Positions 28,763-37,716 of a stretch of 64,000 nt of DNA are shown here, in pieces. The stretch is from Paenibacillus solanacearum. GTDB lineage: Bacteria; Bacillota; Bacilli; Paenibacillales; NBRC-103111. The notes under the pieces were generated by a model. The model did not search any database. It was not told where the DNA came from and worked only from the letters and a program-made list of their open reading frames with translations. The position numbers were made by a program, and so were the translations under genes. The DNA lies in contig NZ_CAJVAS010000008.1 of assembly GCF_910593845.1 (NCBI RefSeq), positions 124,001-188,000 of the forward strand. The letters are read 5' to 3'. How positions within the stretch are numbered: position 1 is the stretch's first letter; the number at the start of each line of letters is the position of its first letter.

Positions 28763-29863
28763 ATGATTACGAACAATCCAGTGTCGACGAAATCCAGAGC
28801 TTTCCGTTTGGTCAAACCCGGCGAAGTGGTAGAGACGGTGCTCGAGCATCCGATTCCGCAAGATTTCGTTGTAGTGAAGCCGGACTTGGCGAGCATTTGT
28901 CACGCCGATATGCGCTATTATATGGGCAACCGGCGTCCCGAGGCGCTTGCGCGCAAACTGCCGATGGCGCTCATTCACGAGGGGATCGGCCATGTCGTCG
29001 ATAGCAACAATACGAGCTTGAAGGAAGGAACGCGCGTCGTCATCGTGCCGAACATCCCGGGCTACCTGCTGAACGGAACGTCGCCGGACGATTGCTGCCC
29101 TTACTGCCGTGGCGTAGCGGGAGCGAATTACTGCACGAATGGGCGATTTTTGTCCAGCGGTTTCGACGGTTTGGCGCAAGATCGGCTCGTTGTCCCCGTA
29201 TCGTGCGCCATTCCGGTTCCGGACGACGTGCCGGACGAGATCGCCGTGCTGTCCGAGCTGTGCTCGGTATCGCATCAAGCGCTGAGCCGCATTGAAGATC
29301 GGCTGAGAGACAGCAATACGCGGGTGGTCGTGTTCGGAGACGGGCCTGTAGGTTACTTGTCGGCGGCTATGCTGCATCACGTGTTCGGACTGGACGCAGA
29401 CCGGCTGCACGTGTTCGGCGCGATCCCGGAGAAGCTGAACGAATTCCAGTTTGCAACGCGCCATCTCGTGCAGGACTTTGACTTCTCCTCGATCGAAGGC
29501 TTCGATGTGGCGGTTGAGTGCACCGGCGGCAAATTCAGCGAAAGCGCGATCAATCAGGCGATCGACCTTATGAACCGCGGCGGCAGCCTCATTCTGATGG
29601 GCGTAACGGAGGAGCGCGTACCGATTAATACGCGGGACGTATTGGAGAAAGGACTTACGCTGATCGGCAGCAGCCGGAGCTATTCGGTCGATTACCATCC
29701 GGTGCTCAAAGCGATGCGCGATCCGAAATGCCAGGAAACGCTCGGCCGGCTGCTGCCGGATCATTACAAGCAAATTCATGAAGTCAAAGACTTCGTGGCG
29801 GCCATGGACGAAGCGGCTGCGCATCGCGATTGGAAGAAGACATACCTCCAGTTTCATTGGTAG
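28763..29863 (+). CDS. Zinc-type alcohol dehydrogenase, TarJ-like (polyol-phosphate dehydrogenase)
   Basis: A 366-residue medium-chain dehydrogenase. SICHADMRYYMGNRRPEAL (about 37-55) with the catalytic Cys, and PMALIHEGIGHVVD (about 61-74) with the second zinc ligand pair, closely follow the layout of TarJ (ribitol-5-phosphate dehydrogenase). Unlike TarJ it has a cysteine group DCCPYCRGVAGANYC (about 100-115), like the structural zinc lobe of ordinary alcohol dehydrogenases. The Rossmann motif VVFGDGPVGYLSAAML is near 190-205. The ATG at 28763 follows AAGGAAGTGG. It has its own promoter and terminator. The substrate is probably a sugar alcohol or its phosphate, but cell-wall ribitol synthesis is unlikely without tarI. 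Confidence 0.75.
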   Translation: MITNNPVSTKSRAFRLVKPGEVVETVLEHPIPQDFVVVKPDLASICHADMRYYMGNRRPEALARKLPMALIHEGIGHVVDSNNTSLKEGTRVVIVPNIPGYLLNGTSPDDCCPYCRGVAGANYCTNGRFLSSGFDGLAQDRLVVPVSCAIPVPDDVPDEIAVLSELCSVSHQALSRIEDRLRDSNTRVVVFGDGPVGYLSAAMLHHVFGLDADRLHVFGAIPEKLNEFQFATRHLVQDFDFSSIEGFDVAVECTGGKFSESAINQAIDLMNRGGSLILMGVTEERVPINTRDVLEKGLTLIGSSRSYSVDYHPVLKAMRDPKCQETLGRLLPDHYKQIHEVKDFVAAMDEAAAHRDWKKTYLQFHW

Positions 29864-29989
29864 AACCGGCTTGTTTGCCGTAAAACGAACGGAAGCGCCG
29901 CTTCAAGCGCAAGTCGCTTCACATCGGAGTCTACAGGAGCATGATCGTTTCGGCAGAGCGGCGATGGCAAACCTGAATCATTCATTATC

Positions 29990-30022
29990 AATAACCCGGC
30001 AGCCTAAGGCTGCCGGGTTATT
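29990..30022. terminator. Bidirectional terminator between dehydrogenase and AraC genes
   Basis: A 15-bp perfect inverted repeat, AATAACCCGGCAGCC and its complement, with loop TAA. It lies at the ends of the two convergent genes. Confidence 0.9.
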
Positions 30023-30866
30023 GGCTATGATCGTGCGCATAGCCCTGCATATACGATTTGCGGAATTCGAGCGGCGTCATGCCTTCATACTGTTTAAATA
30101 CGGAGCAAAAATAGCTCGTGTCGTGGAACCCTACGCTGGCCGCCGTTTCGCCGACCGTCCGCTCATGGTTATCGACGAGCAGCTCCTTAGCTTTCTGCAA
30201 GCGCAGCCGGGTTAAATAGATGACCGGGCTCATCTGTACTGTTTGCTTGAAGATGCGGCATAAGTATTGAGGCGATGCACCGATCAACACGGCCAGCCGG
30301 TCCAGCGACAAGTCGTCCCGGTAATGCGATTCCATATAAGCGAAGACGGGCTGCAGGCGGCTGTGGGCGGTTGCCTGCGAACGGGCGCGGTCGGGATGCA
30401 GACCGTTCTTCAGATCGATCAGGAAGCTGTACAGCTTACCGGAGCTGGTCATGCCGCTGTCGGGTCCGCTCACTTTGGATGACATATAAATGTCGTTCAG
30501 CCGCCGGTCAAGCAGCTGCATATTGCTGAGGTGGTAGACGGACGACCGTTCGAGGCCGATTTGCTTCAGCAGCGGAGCGACCCCGTAGCCTTGAAACGCC
30601 ACCCAATGCGTTTCCCAAGGCGATTCCAGACTGTAATACTCGTGGGCGCTGCCCGGGTATATGAGCACGCCGGTATGCTCGCGGAGCGTATGCACCGATT
30701 GCTCGAGATATAGCTTGCCCTTGCCTTTGACGGTGTGGAGCCAAATATAGTACGGGTACCCGCCAAGACGGCGGATCGGCGGCTGGTCTGCCGTGCCGCC
30801 GACGCAGTATACGTAGAACGGAAGAAGGACCTCGCCCTGAAGCAGAGGCAATATGAATTTTTTCAT
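30018..30866 (-). CDS. AraC family transcriptional regulator (AraC-1)
   Basis: A 282-residue regulator. The N-terminal half is a cupin-like sugar-sensing domain with PYYIWLHTVKGKGKLYLE (about 36-53) and YPGSAHEYYS (about 69-78). The C-terminal part holds the two AraC helix-turn-helix motifs, YRDDLSLDRLAVLIGASPQYLCRIFKQ (about 179-205) and VGETAASVGFHDTSYFCSVFKQYEGMTPLEFRK (about 232-265). The ATG follows GAGGT. It is divergent from the beta-propeller gene and likely regulates that or the neighbouring uptake genes. Confidence 0.9.
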   Translation of the reverse strand: MKKFILPLLQGEVLLPFYVYCVGGTADQPPIRRLGGYPYYIWLHTVKGKGKLYLEQSVHTLREHTGVLIYPGSAHEYYSLESPWETHWVAFQGYGVAPLLKQIGLERSSVYHLSNMQLLDRRLNDIYMSSKVSGPDSGMTSSGKLYSFLIDLKNGLHPDRARSQATAHSRLQPVFAYMESHYRDDLSLDRLAVLIGASPQYLCRIFKQTVQMSPVIYLTRLRLQKAKELLVDNHERTVGETAASVGFHDTSYFCSVFKQYEGMTPLEFRKSYMQGYAHDHSQ

Positions 30867-30988
30867 CGGATGTACCTCGGTTTCAATTATTTACATCGGT
30901 TCATATGTTTCGATTGCCGGCAGACGCTGTGAAGACGTATGCTGGAAGGAAAGACGGCGCTCTATATTCGCCTGCTGCGTATGTTTAT

Positions 30989-31006
30989 ACGTTAATATAT
31001 TGACGT
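30989..31006. promoter_or_regulatory. 18-bp near-palindrome between AraC-1 and propeller genes
   Basis: ACGTTAATATATTGACGT differs from a perfect palindrome at one symmetric pair. It lies in the 203-nt divergent intergenic region and could be a regulator binding site, but an AraC site would normally be two direct repeats. Confidence 0.35.
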
Positions 31007-31069
31007 TTATTTCGCAATACGTTCCATGCGCGGCAAGGAAGACGGCGTCGAAGCAAAGGAGTGAGCGGT

Positions 31070-32341
31070 ATGGTCGGACAGGCAGGTTCAACGGAAGCCG
31101 TGCTCATCGGTAAACTGGACATTCGCAAGGCGGGACCGCGCTGCAAAATGCTGCTCGGCGATCTTAACGGCGACGGCTGCATGGAAATCGTAATGGTGCA
31201 GCCCAGCAACCGGAAGGATGTGCGCTATATTCCGCACCAGGTGCAGTGCGTAACGGCGTTTGGTCTGGATGGCGCGATGCTGTGGCAGAAAGGGGAGCCG
31301 GATCCCGATGCAGGCGGGCCGGGCTCGGATTATCCTGCACAAATCTACGATTGGGACGGCGACGACGCGCTCGAAGTGCTGTGCGTGATGGATAGCCGCC
31401 TGCTTGTTCTGGACGGGATGACCGGCGAGACGAAGGCCGAATGCGAGCTTCCCGATCCGGAAGCGCATGACTGCATCATCATCGCCAACTTGAGCGGCGG
31501 CGAACGGCCGGCGGAACTGATTCTGAAAGACCGTTACCGCCGCATGTGGGCGCTCGATCACGAGTTTCGCCTGTTGTGGAAGCATGAAGGCAACGTAGGG
31601 CATTTCCCTTGGGTATACGATTTGGACGGCGACGGCCGGGATGAAGTGATGGCCGGTTATGATCTGCTCGATCACCGGGGAAGGACGTTGTGGAGTTGTC
31701 GTGAACTGGACGATCACGCCGACTGCATCTGGGTCGGCGACGTGAACGGCGACGGCGCTCCCGAGCTGGTTATCGGCGGCAGCGTGACAGTGATGTACGA
31801 CCGGCACGGCCGGGAGCTGTGGCGGTTCGATGGCTCCGTCGAGTCGCAGCACGTAGCGCTCGGCCGGTTCCGCAGCGATCTTCCGGGGCTGCAAATCGCC
31901 GGACTGGACCGGATCGTCCGCGGTGACGCGCGTGGAACCCGCAAAGGAAAGGACGCCCTGTTCCTGCTGGATCAGAAGGGGCAGCTGCTGTGGAAAGAAG
32001 AGCGCACGACCGACGGCTGGCTGACGATTATCGAAACGGTCCGCGGATGGGATAACGGACCGTTCGATTACATTCTCGCATACCGGCGAGGCGGCGGGCT
32101 GCTGCCGGCGCTAGTTGACGGCTTCATGAATGCCGTCGTTACCTTCCCCGAGGATGGTTACGTCGCTCACGGGGATTTGTTCGGCACCGGCCGGGAGCAG
32201 GTTGTCATCTACGGCAGCGAATCCGCCTACATATTCGGCAGCGCTGCATACGATTTGACCGCAGCGCCTTCCGGCAAACCGCTTCCCCAGACGAAACGTC
32301 TGTACAGCTCCACGCTGTATCCCGGAGGGGAGCTGGCGTAA
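31070..32341 (+). CDS. FG-GAP/VCBS-type beta-propeller protein, cytoplasmic
   Basis: A 423-residue protein with repeated calcium-loop motifs: GDLNGDGCMEI (about 27-37), DWDGDDALEV, DLDGDGRDEV (about 187-196), GDVNGDGAPEL (about 226-236) and GDLFGTGREQV (about 369-379), spaced as in an FG-GAP or rhamnogalacturonan-lyase-type propeller. There is no signal peptide or membrane segment, so it should stay in the cytoplasm. Catalytic residues of family-11 polysaccharide lyases could not be confirmed. The ATG at 31070 lies 9 bases after AAAGGAG. The earlier GTG at 31061 overlaps that site. Divergent from AraC-1. Its role may be as a binding or lyase-like accessory in pectin-type sugar use. Confidence 0.7.
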   Translation: MVGQAGSTEAVLIGKLDIRKAGPRCKMLLGDLNGDGCMEIVMVQPSNRKDVRYIPHQVQCVTAFGLDGAMLWQKGEPDPDAGGPGSDYPAQIYDWDGDDALEVLCVMDSRLLVLDGMTGETKAECELPDPEAHDCIIIANLSGGERPAELILKDRYRRMWALDHEFRLLWKHEGNVGHFPWVYDLDGDGRDEVMAGYDLLDHRGRTLWSCRELDDHADCIWVGDVNGDGAPELVIGGSVTVMYDRHGRELWRFDGSVESQHVALGRFRSDLPGLQIAGLDRIVRGDARGTRKGKDALFLLDQKGQLLWKEERTTDGWLTIIETVRGWDNGPFDYILAYRRGGGLLPALVDGFMNAVVTFPEDGYVAHGDLFGTGREQVVIYGSESAYIFGSAAYDLTAAPSGKPLPQTKRLYSSTLYPGGELA

Positions 32342-32362
32342 TCTCAAGTTAAGCGAACGCAG

Positions 32363-32394
32363 CAAAGACTCCGTACAGCCGTACGGAGTCTTTG
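32363..32394. terminator. Terminator after propeller gene
   Basis: A 14-bp perfect stem CAAAGACTCCGTAC/GTACGGAGTCTTTG with loop AGCC. Confidence 0.85.
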
Positions 32395-32480
32395 GCGTAT
32401 CAACGACCGGCTGGCGGGCGAGGTTCGATGTTCGACACCTGTTCAGGCGATGGCGTTCACATTGAAGAAAACATAACGAA

Positions 32481-32530
32481 CGTATCCGCCCGCCGTACCT
32501 GAATTCTGGCGTGTACGGCGAGCGGATACG
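32481..32530 (-). terminator. Hairpin downstream of SBP2
   Basis: CGTATCCGC plus GCCGTAC pairs with GTACGGC plus GCGGATACG, with a 2-nt internal mismatch. It is followed on the minus strand by a T-rich stretch and lies 36 bases after the SBP2 stop. Confidence 0.7.
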
Positions 32531-32565
32531 CGAGCAGGGTCGATCATATGCCGTTCAGCCTGCCG

Positions 32566-33846
32566 CTATTTCGCATTTTCCCGAATATACTGCGTAATTT
32601 GTTCTTCCGCTTCGCGGAGCGCGGTGTTCACGTCCTTTTTGCCGTCCAGGTATTCCGTAAATTTGCCGCTGAAGATGTCTCGGGCTTTCGTGTAGTAGAT
32701 GGAGAAGGGCGGCGCGCTTGCAGGCGAGCTTTTGAAGATGCTTTTGATGTTTTTGCCTTTCAGCACGGGCATATCCGCGCCGAATTCGTTTTTGAACTTC
32801 GGATCCTTAAGTGGGGACACGCGGCCCGTCGAGCGGACGCTGAGCGACTGGACTTCGTCCGAGAACAACACTTCCAGCACCTTCATCGCTTCATCCGGAT
32901 ACTTGGTCGTCTTACTAATCGTCATCACGTGCAGATCGTACATGCCATAGACGTTCGGATTTTCCTTGTAGCTCGGATATTGCGCGATATCCCAGTTGAA
33001 TTCCGGCACTTGGGCGAGCTTGTCGAACAGGTTGATGACGGCGTACATGGCGACCTGCTTATCCTTCATGAAGGCGTTGTTGGCGTTTGCGCCCTTCGGA
33101 GGCTTATTGCCCGGAATGGAATAAATGCGGTTGCCCATCTCGTACAGCTTCTTGTAGGGCTCGCTGTTGACCATCGGCTTGTTCGTCTTGGCATCGACGA
33201 TGTTGAGCGAGAGCGGGTACATGAGCCGGATAATGCCTTCCGGATCAAGGCCCCGATATTGGACACCGTCCACCTGCCGTGTCAGTTTCTTCGCGAGTTC
33301 GATTGCGTCATCCCAAGTCATGCCGTCTTTCGGGTATTCCACCCCGAACCGGTCGAAAATATCTTTATTGTAGTACAAGGCATTCAACTGCAAGTTATAG
33401 GGCAGGCCGTATAGCTCGCCTTTATCGGCAATCGCTTTGAGCGTATCCAGCGATTTCGGGTCGAAGCGTCCCAGATCGAATTTATGCTTTTGCGTCAGCG
33501 GAGTAATATCCTGGAAGATGTTCAGTTCTTTGAAGGTAGGGATGTGGCCGTTGTAGATCGTGACCAGATCGAGCTGCTCGCCGGAAGCGACCTGCTGCGT
33601 CAAGCTGTTGTTTGAGGTCGGAATGATTTCTACCGTAATGTACGGATATTTTTTTTGAAGCGGCTGATTGATCAGTTTGTCGAGGTCATCCTTCGTCATC
33701 GACTGATTCGTATACATCTTCAGCGTTACCGGCTGCTTGGGAGCCTCGGCTTCCGCAGCGGGTTGAGAGGAAGGAGGTTGACTGCCGCATCCGGCTGCTG
33801 CGACGGAGATTAGCGTTAACACGGTGAATAGAGTAAGTTTTTTCAT
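32566..33846 (-). CDS. ABC-type sugar-binding lipoprotein, SBP2
   Basis: A 426-residue solute-binding lipoprotein with signal MKKLTLFTVLTLISVA and lipobox AAGC (Cys at 20). Family-1 motifs are YYNKDIFDRFGVEYPKDG then MTWDDAIELAKKLTR (about 168-200) and VNTALREAEEQITQYI at the C-terminus. It would bind a sugar outside the membrane, but no permease adjoins it. The ATG follows AAGGAG. It is flanked by a terminator and by its own upstream region with a cre-like site (33985-33998), so it is probably induced by an AraC regulator and repressed by CcpA. Confidence 0.88.
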   Translation of the reverse strand: MKKLTLFTVLTLISVAAAGCGSQPPSSQPAAEAEAPKQPVTLKMYTNQSMTKDDLDKLINQPLQKKYPYITVEIIPTSNNSLTQQVASGEQLDLVTIYNGHIPTFKELNIFQDITPLTQKHKFDLGRFDPKSLDTLKAIADKGELYGLPYNLQLNALYYNKDIFDRFGVEYPKDGMTWDDAIELAKKLTRQVDGVQYRGLDPEGIIRLMYPLSLNIVDAKTNKPMVNSEPYKKLYEMGNRIYSIPGNKPPKGANANNAFMKDKQVAMYAVINLFDKLAQVPEFNWDIAQYPSYKENPNVYGMYDLHVMTISKTTKYPDEAMKVLEVLFSDEVQSLSVRSTGRVSPLKDPKFKNEFGADMPVLKGKNIKSIFKSSPASAPPFSIYYTKARDIFSGKFTEYLDGKKDVNTALREAEEQITQYIRENAK

Positions 33847-34190
33847 GGGTCCCGACTCCTTATGTGATTGTATTTCCTTGAAAACAATCCCCTTTCGTGG
33901 TCATCGAGAAATTGGACCTTTTCTTCACCTCCCGGACCGTAACGGATCGTTTGAAAAAGCGGCAAATGCAGCGTGTAGAACAAGGTTAAGCGCTTACATT
34001 ATATTATGTACGCATTTGTCGCCGAAATATATGGACAGATGCAGGATGCATATGGAAATATGTAGTCAGATGAGGGAAAGATTAGGGAGGATGGCCGAAG
34101 AGGGAGCGATGAGGGAGGGCGTACCGTTCTGGCGCGCAACCCTCTTGAGAAACAGCGATGAGGACTGCGCGTCATGCGCCGGGCCAGCGG
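33847..34190. other. Upstream region of SBP2 with probable cre and -10 elements
   Basis: This 344-nt region contains a cre-like sequence GTTAAGCGCTTACA (33985-33998; 12 of 14 consensus positions on the minus strand), just beyond a minus-strand TATAAT near 34000-34005. No frame with a ribosome binding site was found. The region to the right is occupied only by the end of the following gene. Confidence 0.4.
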
Positions 34191-34502
34191 TTACAGCGGT
34201 CGTTTCTTGCGTCGTTCTGCGATCTCCTCGGTGACGACCATGGCAAGCTCATCGTTGCCGAAGAGGGATAGAACGCCAAGTACCGTATCATCGGGCACTT
34301 CGCCGGCATCCTCCTTCGGGACGGTCAGCTCCATCGCCTGCAGTAGCGCTTCGTTGTCCATCTGCTGCGGATAAGCTCGCTTGTACAGCTCCAGCGGATC
34401 AAGGCCGTTGTTGATGCACCACTGTGCGAAGACGAGAATCATCATCTGCTCGTCCCGCTGATAGTTGCGGATAATCAGCTCGTCGAGCTCATTGCGGTTC
34501 AT
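34191..34502 (-). CDS. Small conserved acidic protein of unknown function
   Basis: A 103-residue soluble protein, acidic and helical, starting MNRNELDELIIRNYQRDEQMM and containing FAQWCINNGLDPLELYKRAYP (about 25-45). I have seen similar short proteins in Bacillus and Paenibacillus, but cannot name a function. No cysteine cluster or membrane segment is present. The ATG follows GAGAGGAG. It is divergent from the IF-3 paralogue, with 63 nt between their starts. Confidence 0.65.
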   Translation of the reverse strand: MNRNELDELIIRNYQRDEQMMILVFAQWCINNGLDPLELYKRAYPQQMDNEALLQAMELTVPKEDAGEVPDDTVLGVLSLFGNDELAMVVTEEIAERRKKRPL

Positions 34503-34565
34503 TTGAAAAATCTCCTCTCAAGCGATACTATGGATCATTATAACGAAAGTTCAGGTGCCTTCACA

Positions 34566-35039
34566 ATGATCATGAATGAAAAGATTAAAGCGTCCGAGGT
34601 CCGGCTTACCGGATTGAACGGCGAAGACCTCGGCATCATGCCGACGAAAGAAGCGCTCGCGCTGGCGAAAAAGCATAAGGTCGATCTTGTTTGCACGACG
34701 CTGATGAGCAGTCCGCCGCCATGCCGGCTCATTCGCGCCGGGGAGGCCAAAACGGAAGCGCAGCAAGCGCGCAAACAGGAACGAGCGCCGAAGGTGAAGG
34801 AAATTCGGCTGACGCCGCAAATCGAAGATCACGATTACGAGACGAAACGGCAGCAGGCGGAGCGCCTATTAAGCGGCGGCGACGCGGCGCTGCTCGTCGT
34901 GCGCATTCAGGGGAAGGAAGGGGAGCGGGCGAAGGCGCTGCTCGAAGCGCTTGTCAAAGATCTTCGCGCGTTCGGGCGTCCGAAAACCGGCATACAGGTG
35001 AGCGGCAAGCAAGCGGCGGTTCAGCTCGATCCGCTGTAG
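34566..35039 (+). CDS. Translation initiation factor IF-3-like paralogue
   Basis: A 157-residue IF-3-like protein. The N-terminal domain reads MIMNEKIKASEVRLTGLNGEDLGIMPTKEALALAKKHKVDLV, and the C-terminal domain opens with KEIRLTPQIEDHDYETKRQQAERLL, both typical of InfC. However, the conserved RFKGRxxxHKExG segment of true IF-3 is replaced by VRIQGKEGERAKALLE, and the usual rpmI-rplT genes do not follow. It is therefore an isolated paralogue and probably not the main factor. The ATG at 34566 follows AGGTG by 8 bases. The longer frame from 34503 begins with TTG and has no site. Function of such copies is not known. A role in ribosome hibernation or initiation tuning is only a guess. Confidence 0.8.
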   Translation: MIMNEKIKASEVRLTGLNGEDLGIMPTKEALALAKKHKVDLVCTTLMSSPPPCRLIRAGEAKTEAQQARKQERAPKVKEIRLTPQIEDHDYETKRQQAERLLSGGDAALLVVRIQGKEGERAKALLEALVKDLRAFGRPKTGIQVSGKQAAVQLDPL

Positions 35040-35345
35040 TCCGTCGCAGGCGGCTTCTCTCGATCTAAGCAGGCGACAGAAGAGTACGCGCAGAGCAGCA
35101 TCGGAACGGGCGCTCAAGGGCTGTATTCAACGTGGACAAGGTCCTGGTCAGCTCAGATTCGAGGTCCGCTTCCTGTCTCGGCGGGCGAGTCTGTCCCGGA
35201 ACGATCCTGCCGTAAGGAAATTTCGTATATACCGCAGCGAATTCTGTGCATGTCATTACCCAAAACGACTCTTTATAATGAAATTGTTGTGGGTTGTACT
35301 CCATTCCGCAGTAGACATGCACTTAATTCAGAGGTGAAGAAAAGC

Positions 35346-37601
35346 ATGAGGTTCGAAACGGTACAAACGGATATAACGATTGTCGGCGGCGGACTCTCCG
35401 GCGTCTGTGCGGCAGTGGCGGCCGCCCGTCTGGGCCGCACGGTGGCGCTGGTGCAAAACCGCCCCGTGCTCGGCGGCAATTCGAGCAGCGAGGTCCGCGT
35501 GTGGGTATGCGGCGCTACGGCGCACGGCACGCACAGATATGCGCGCGAAACAGGCATTATGGGCGAGATGTTCGTGGAAAACCAGTTTCGCAACCCGGAC
35601 GGCAACCCGTATCTGTGGGATACGGTCGTTCTGGAAACGGTCAGAGCGGAAAGCAATATCCGGTTGTTCTTGAATACGGACGTGCACGAGGTAGAGGCGG
35701 AGGGCGGCGAGTCGGACCGCCGGATCGTGTCGGTTACGGGCTGGATGATGGGCTCGGAACGCCGCATCCGCTTCGTCAGCGACATGTTCCTCGATTGCAC
35801 CGGCGACGGGCTGATCGGTTTTTTGGCCGGAGCGAAGTACCGGCTTGGAAGAGAAGCGAGACATGAATATAACGAAGAATGGGCACCCGAGGCGGCGGAT
35901 GACATAACGCTCGGCAGCACCGTTCTGTTCTACAGCAAAGACGCCGGGCGTCCGGTCAAGTACGTGCCGCCGAGCTTCGCCAAGGACATTACGCAAACGT
36001 CGATTCCGATGAAGCGCGTCATTCGCAGCGGCGATTCCGGCTGCCACTACTGGTGGATCGAATGGGGCGGCGAGCTGGATACGGTGCATGAGAACGAGCG
36101 AATTCGCGATGAGTTGTGGTCCGTCATTTACGGCATATGGGATTACATCAAAAATTCCGGCCAATTCGACGCGGACAACATGACGCTGGAGTGGGTCGGC
36201 TCGCTTCCGGGCAAACGGGAATACCGCCGGTTTGTCGGCGACTACGTGCTCCATCAGAACGATATTCTCGCGCAGCGCGAGTTCGAGGACCGCGTGGCGT
36301 TCGGGGGTTGGTCGATCGACCTGCATCCGCCGCAAGGGATGTATTCCACGGAAAGCGGTTCCAAACATATGCATATGGACGGAAGCTACCATATTCCGTT
36401 CCGCAGCCTGTACTCGGCGAACGTCTCGAATCTGCTGTTCGCCGGCCGCAACATTAGCGCGACGCATGTCGCCTTCGGAACGACGCGCGTCATGGCGACG
36501 TGCGCCGTCATCGGCGAGGCGGCCGGTACGGGCGCTGCGCTCGCCGTGAAGCATGCCACGACGCCTCGCGGCGTATACCGCGAGCATCTGCTGGAGCTGC
36601 AGCAGACGCTGCTGCGCCAAGATGCGTCGGTGCTCGGCATCGCGAATCGGGATGCCGCCGATCTTGCTCGCGCCGCTTCCGTCCGCGCCTCCGGCACACT
36701 GAAGCGGCTAGCCGCAGAGCAGCCGGCCGCAGGGCAGACGCATGCGCTGATGAACGATGCCGGCCTGCTGCTGCCCGTCGACCCGGAGCTCACCCGCATC
36801 GAGCTGTTGATCGATGCGGCGGAGGAGACGATGCTGGAAGTCGAGCTGTGGAGCACGGGACGGGAGGAAAATTACGTCCCGCATACGTTTGTGACCGGCG
36901 GCTCGGCAAAAGTAAGCGCCGGGGAGTGGCAATGGGTGGCCGTGCCGCTCGCCTGGAAGCCGGAGCGGGCGCAAAATGCGTTCGTGATCGTCAAAGCGAA
37001 CGCGCAGCTGTCGCTGCATCTATCGAGTACGCCTCAGACCGGCGTGCTCGCGTTCGAGCGCGGCGCCGCCGCACGTACCGTGAAGACATTGGAGGATCAC
37101 CGGAATGAGCAGCCGGTCGTTCTGTGGGGGATGCGAAAGTTTGTGCGCAAGCCGTTCTGCTTCCGGGCGTTTCCCGAGACGGATGCATTCGAACCATCCC
37201 ATGTGATCGACGGCTACTTGCGCCCATACGGCGGCCCGCATCTGTGGTCTTCGGAGACGCTTCAAGCGGGCGAAGAGGCGTGGGTGGAGCTGGCGTGGGA
37301 CCGTGCGGTCGCATTCCGCGAAGCGCATATCGTATGTAACGACGACGTGAACGAGGATTTGATCAATCTTCACCATCACCGCACCTCCTTCGAATCCATC
37401 CCGGAGCTGATTCGCGACTACCGGTTGGAAGCGTTTGCAGACGACGGCTGGAAGGTACTGTGCCGCGCGACGGACAACCGCAAGCGTAAACGGGTGCACC
37501 GCTTCGACTTGCCCGTTGCCGCCTCCAAATTCCGTTTGACGGTCGAGGCGACGAACGGCTGCCCGCGTGCGGAGCTTATCGAAATTCGCTTATACGAATA
37601 A
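35346..37601 (+). CDS. FAD-dependent oxidoreductase with C-terminal discoidin-like domain
   Basis: A 751-residue protein. Residues about 8-30 form a GxGxxG FAD-binding motif, DITIVGGGLSGVCAAVAAARLG, followed by NRPVLGGNSSSEVRV and a second FAD contact FAGRNISATHVAFGTTRVMATCAVIGEAAGT (about 362-392). This matches FAD-dependent oxidoreductases of the HdrA/FixC-like pfam12831 group. The last 200 residues look like a beta-sandwich resembling F5/8-type (discoidin) sugar-binding domains. There is no signal peptide. The ATG at 35346 follows GAGGTG; earlier codons of the open frame lack a site. It is monocistronic. The substrate is unknown, though neighbours suggest a sugar or polyol. Confidence 0.75.
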   Translation: MRFETVQTDITIVGGGLSGVCAAVAAARLGRTVALVQNRPVLGGNSSSEVRVWVCGATAHGTHRYARETGIMGEMFVENQFRNPDGNPYLWDTVVLETVRAESNIRLFLNTDVHEVEAEGGESDRRIVSVTGWMMGSERRIRFVSDMFLDCTGDGLIGFLAGAKYRLGREARHEYNEEWAPEAADDITLGSTVLFYSKDAGRPVKYVPPSFAKDITQTSIPMKRVIRSGDSGCHYWWIEWGGELDTVHENERIRDELWSVIYGIWDYIKNSGQFDADNMTLEWVGSLPGKREYRRFVGDYVLHQNDILAQREFEDRVAFGGWSIDLHPPQGMYSTESGSKHMHMDGSYHIPFRSLYSANVSNLLFAGRNISATHVAFGTTRVMATCAVIGEAAGTGAALAVKHATTPRGVYREHLLELQQTLLRQDASVLGIANRDAADLARAASVRASGTLKRLAAEQPAAGQTHALMNDAGLLLPVDPELTRIELLIDAAEETMLEVELWSTGREENYVPHTFVTGGSAKVSAGEWQWVAVPLAWKPERAQNAFVIVKANAQLSLHLSSTPQTGVLAFERGAAARTVKTLEDHRNEQPVVLWGMRKFVRKPFCFRAFPETDAFEPSHVIDGYLRPYGGPHLWSSETLQAGEEAWVELAWDRAVAFREAHIVCNDDVNEDLINLHHHRTSFESIPELIRDYRLEAFADDGWKVLCRATDNRKRKRVHRFDLPVAASKFRLTVEATNGCPRAELIEIRLYE

Positions 37602-37618
37602 ACGCTGCCCGCTTCAAG

Positions 37619-37666
37619 CAACAACAGGTCATCGGGGCTATGCTGCGCCACGGTGACCTGTTGTTG
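37619..37666 (+). terminator. Terminator of the FAD oxidoreductase gene
   Basis: CAACAACAGGTCA (37619-37631) pairs with TGACCTGTTGTTG (37654-37666). U-tract is short, so it may act in both directions. Confidence 0.7.
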
Positions 37667-37716
37667 TTGGATGCATGCTTCCTATGAACGGCTCCTGTTG
37701 TTCGTCGCATGACCTC

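Noticed and set aside
32548-33414. Plus-strand frame of 288 codons opposite SBP2
   Set aside because: SBP2 has a lipoprotein signal and family motifs. The opposite frame has neither a start site nor a family.
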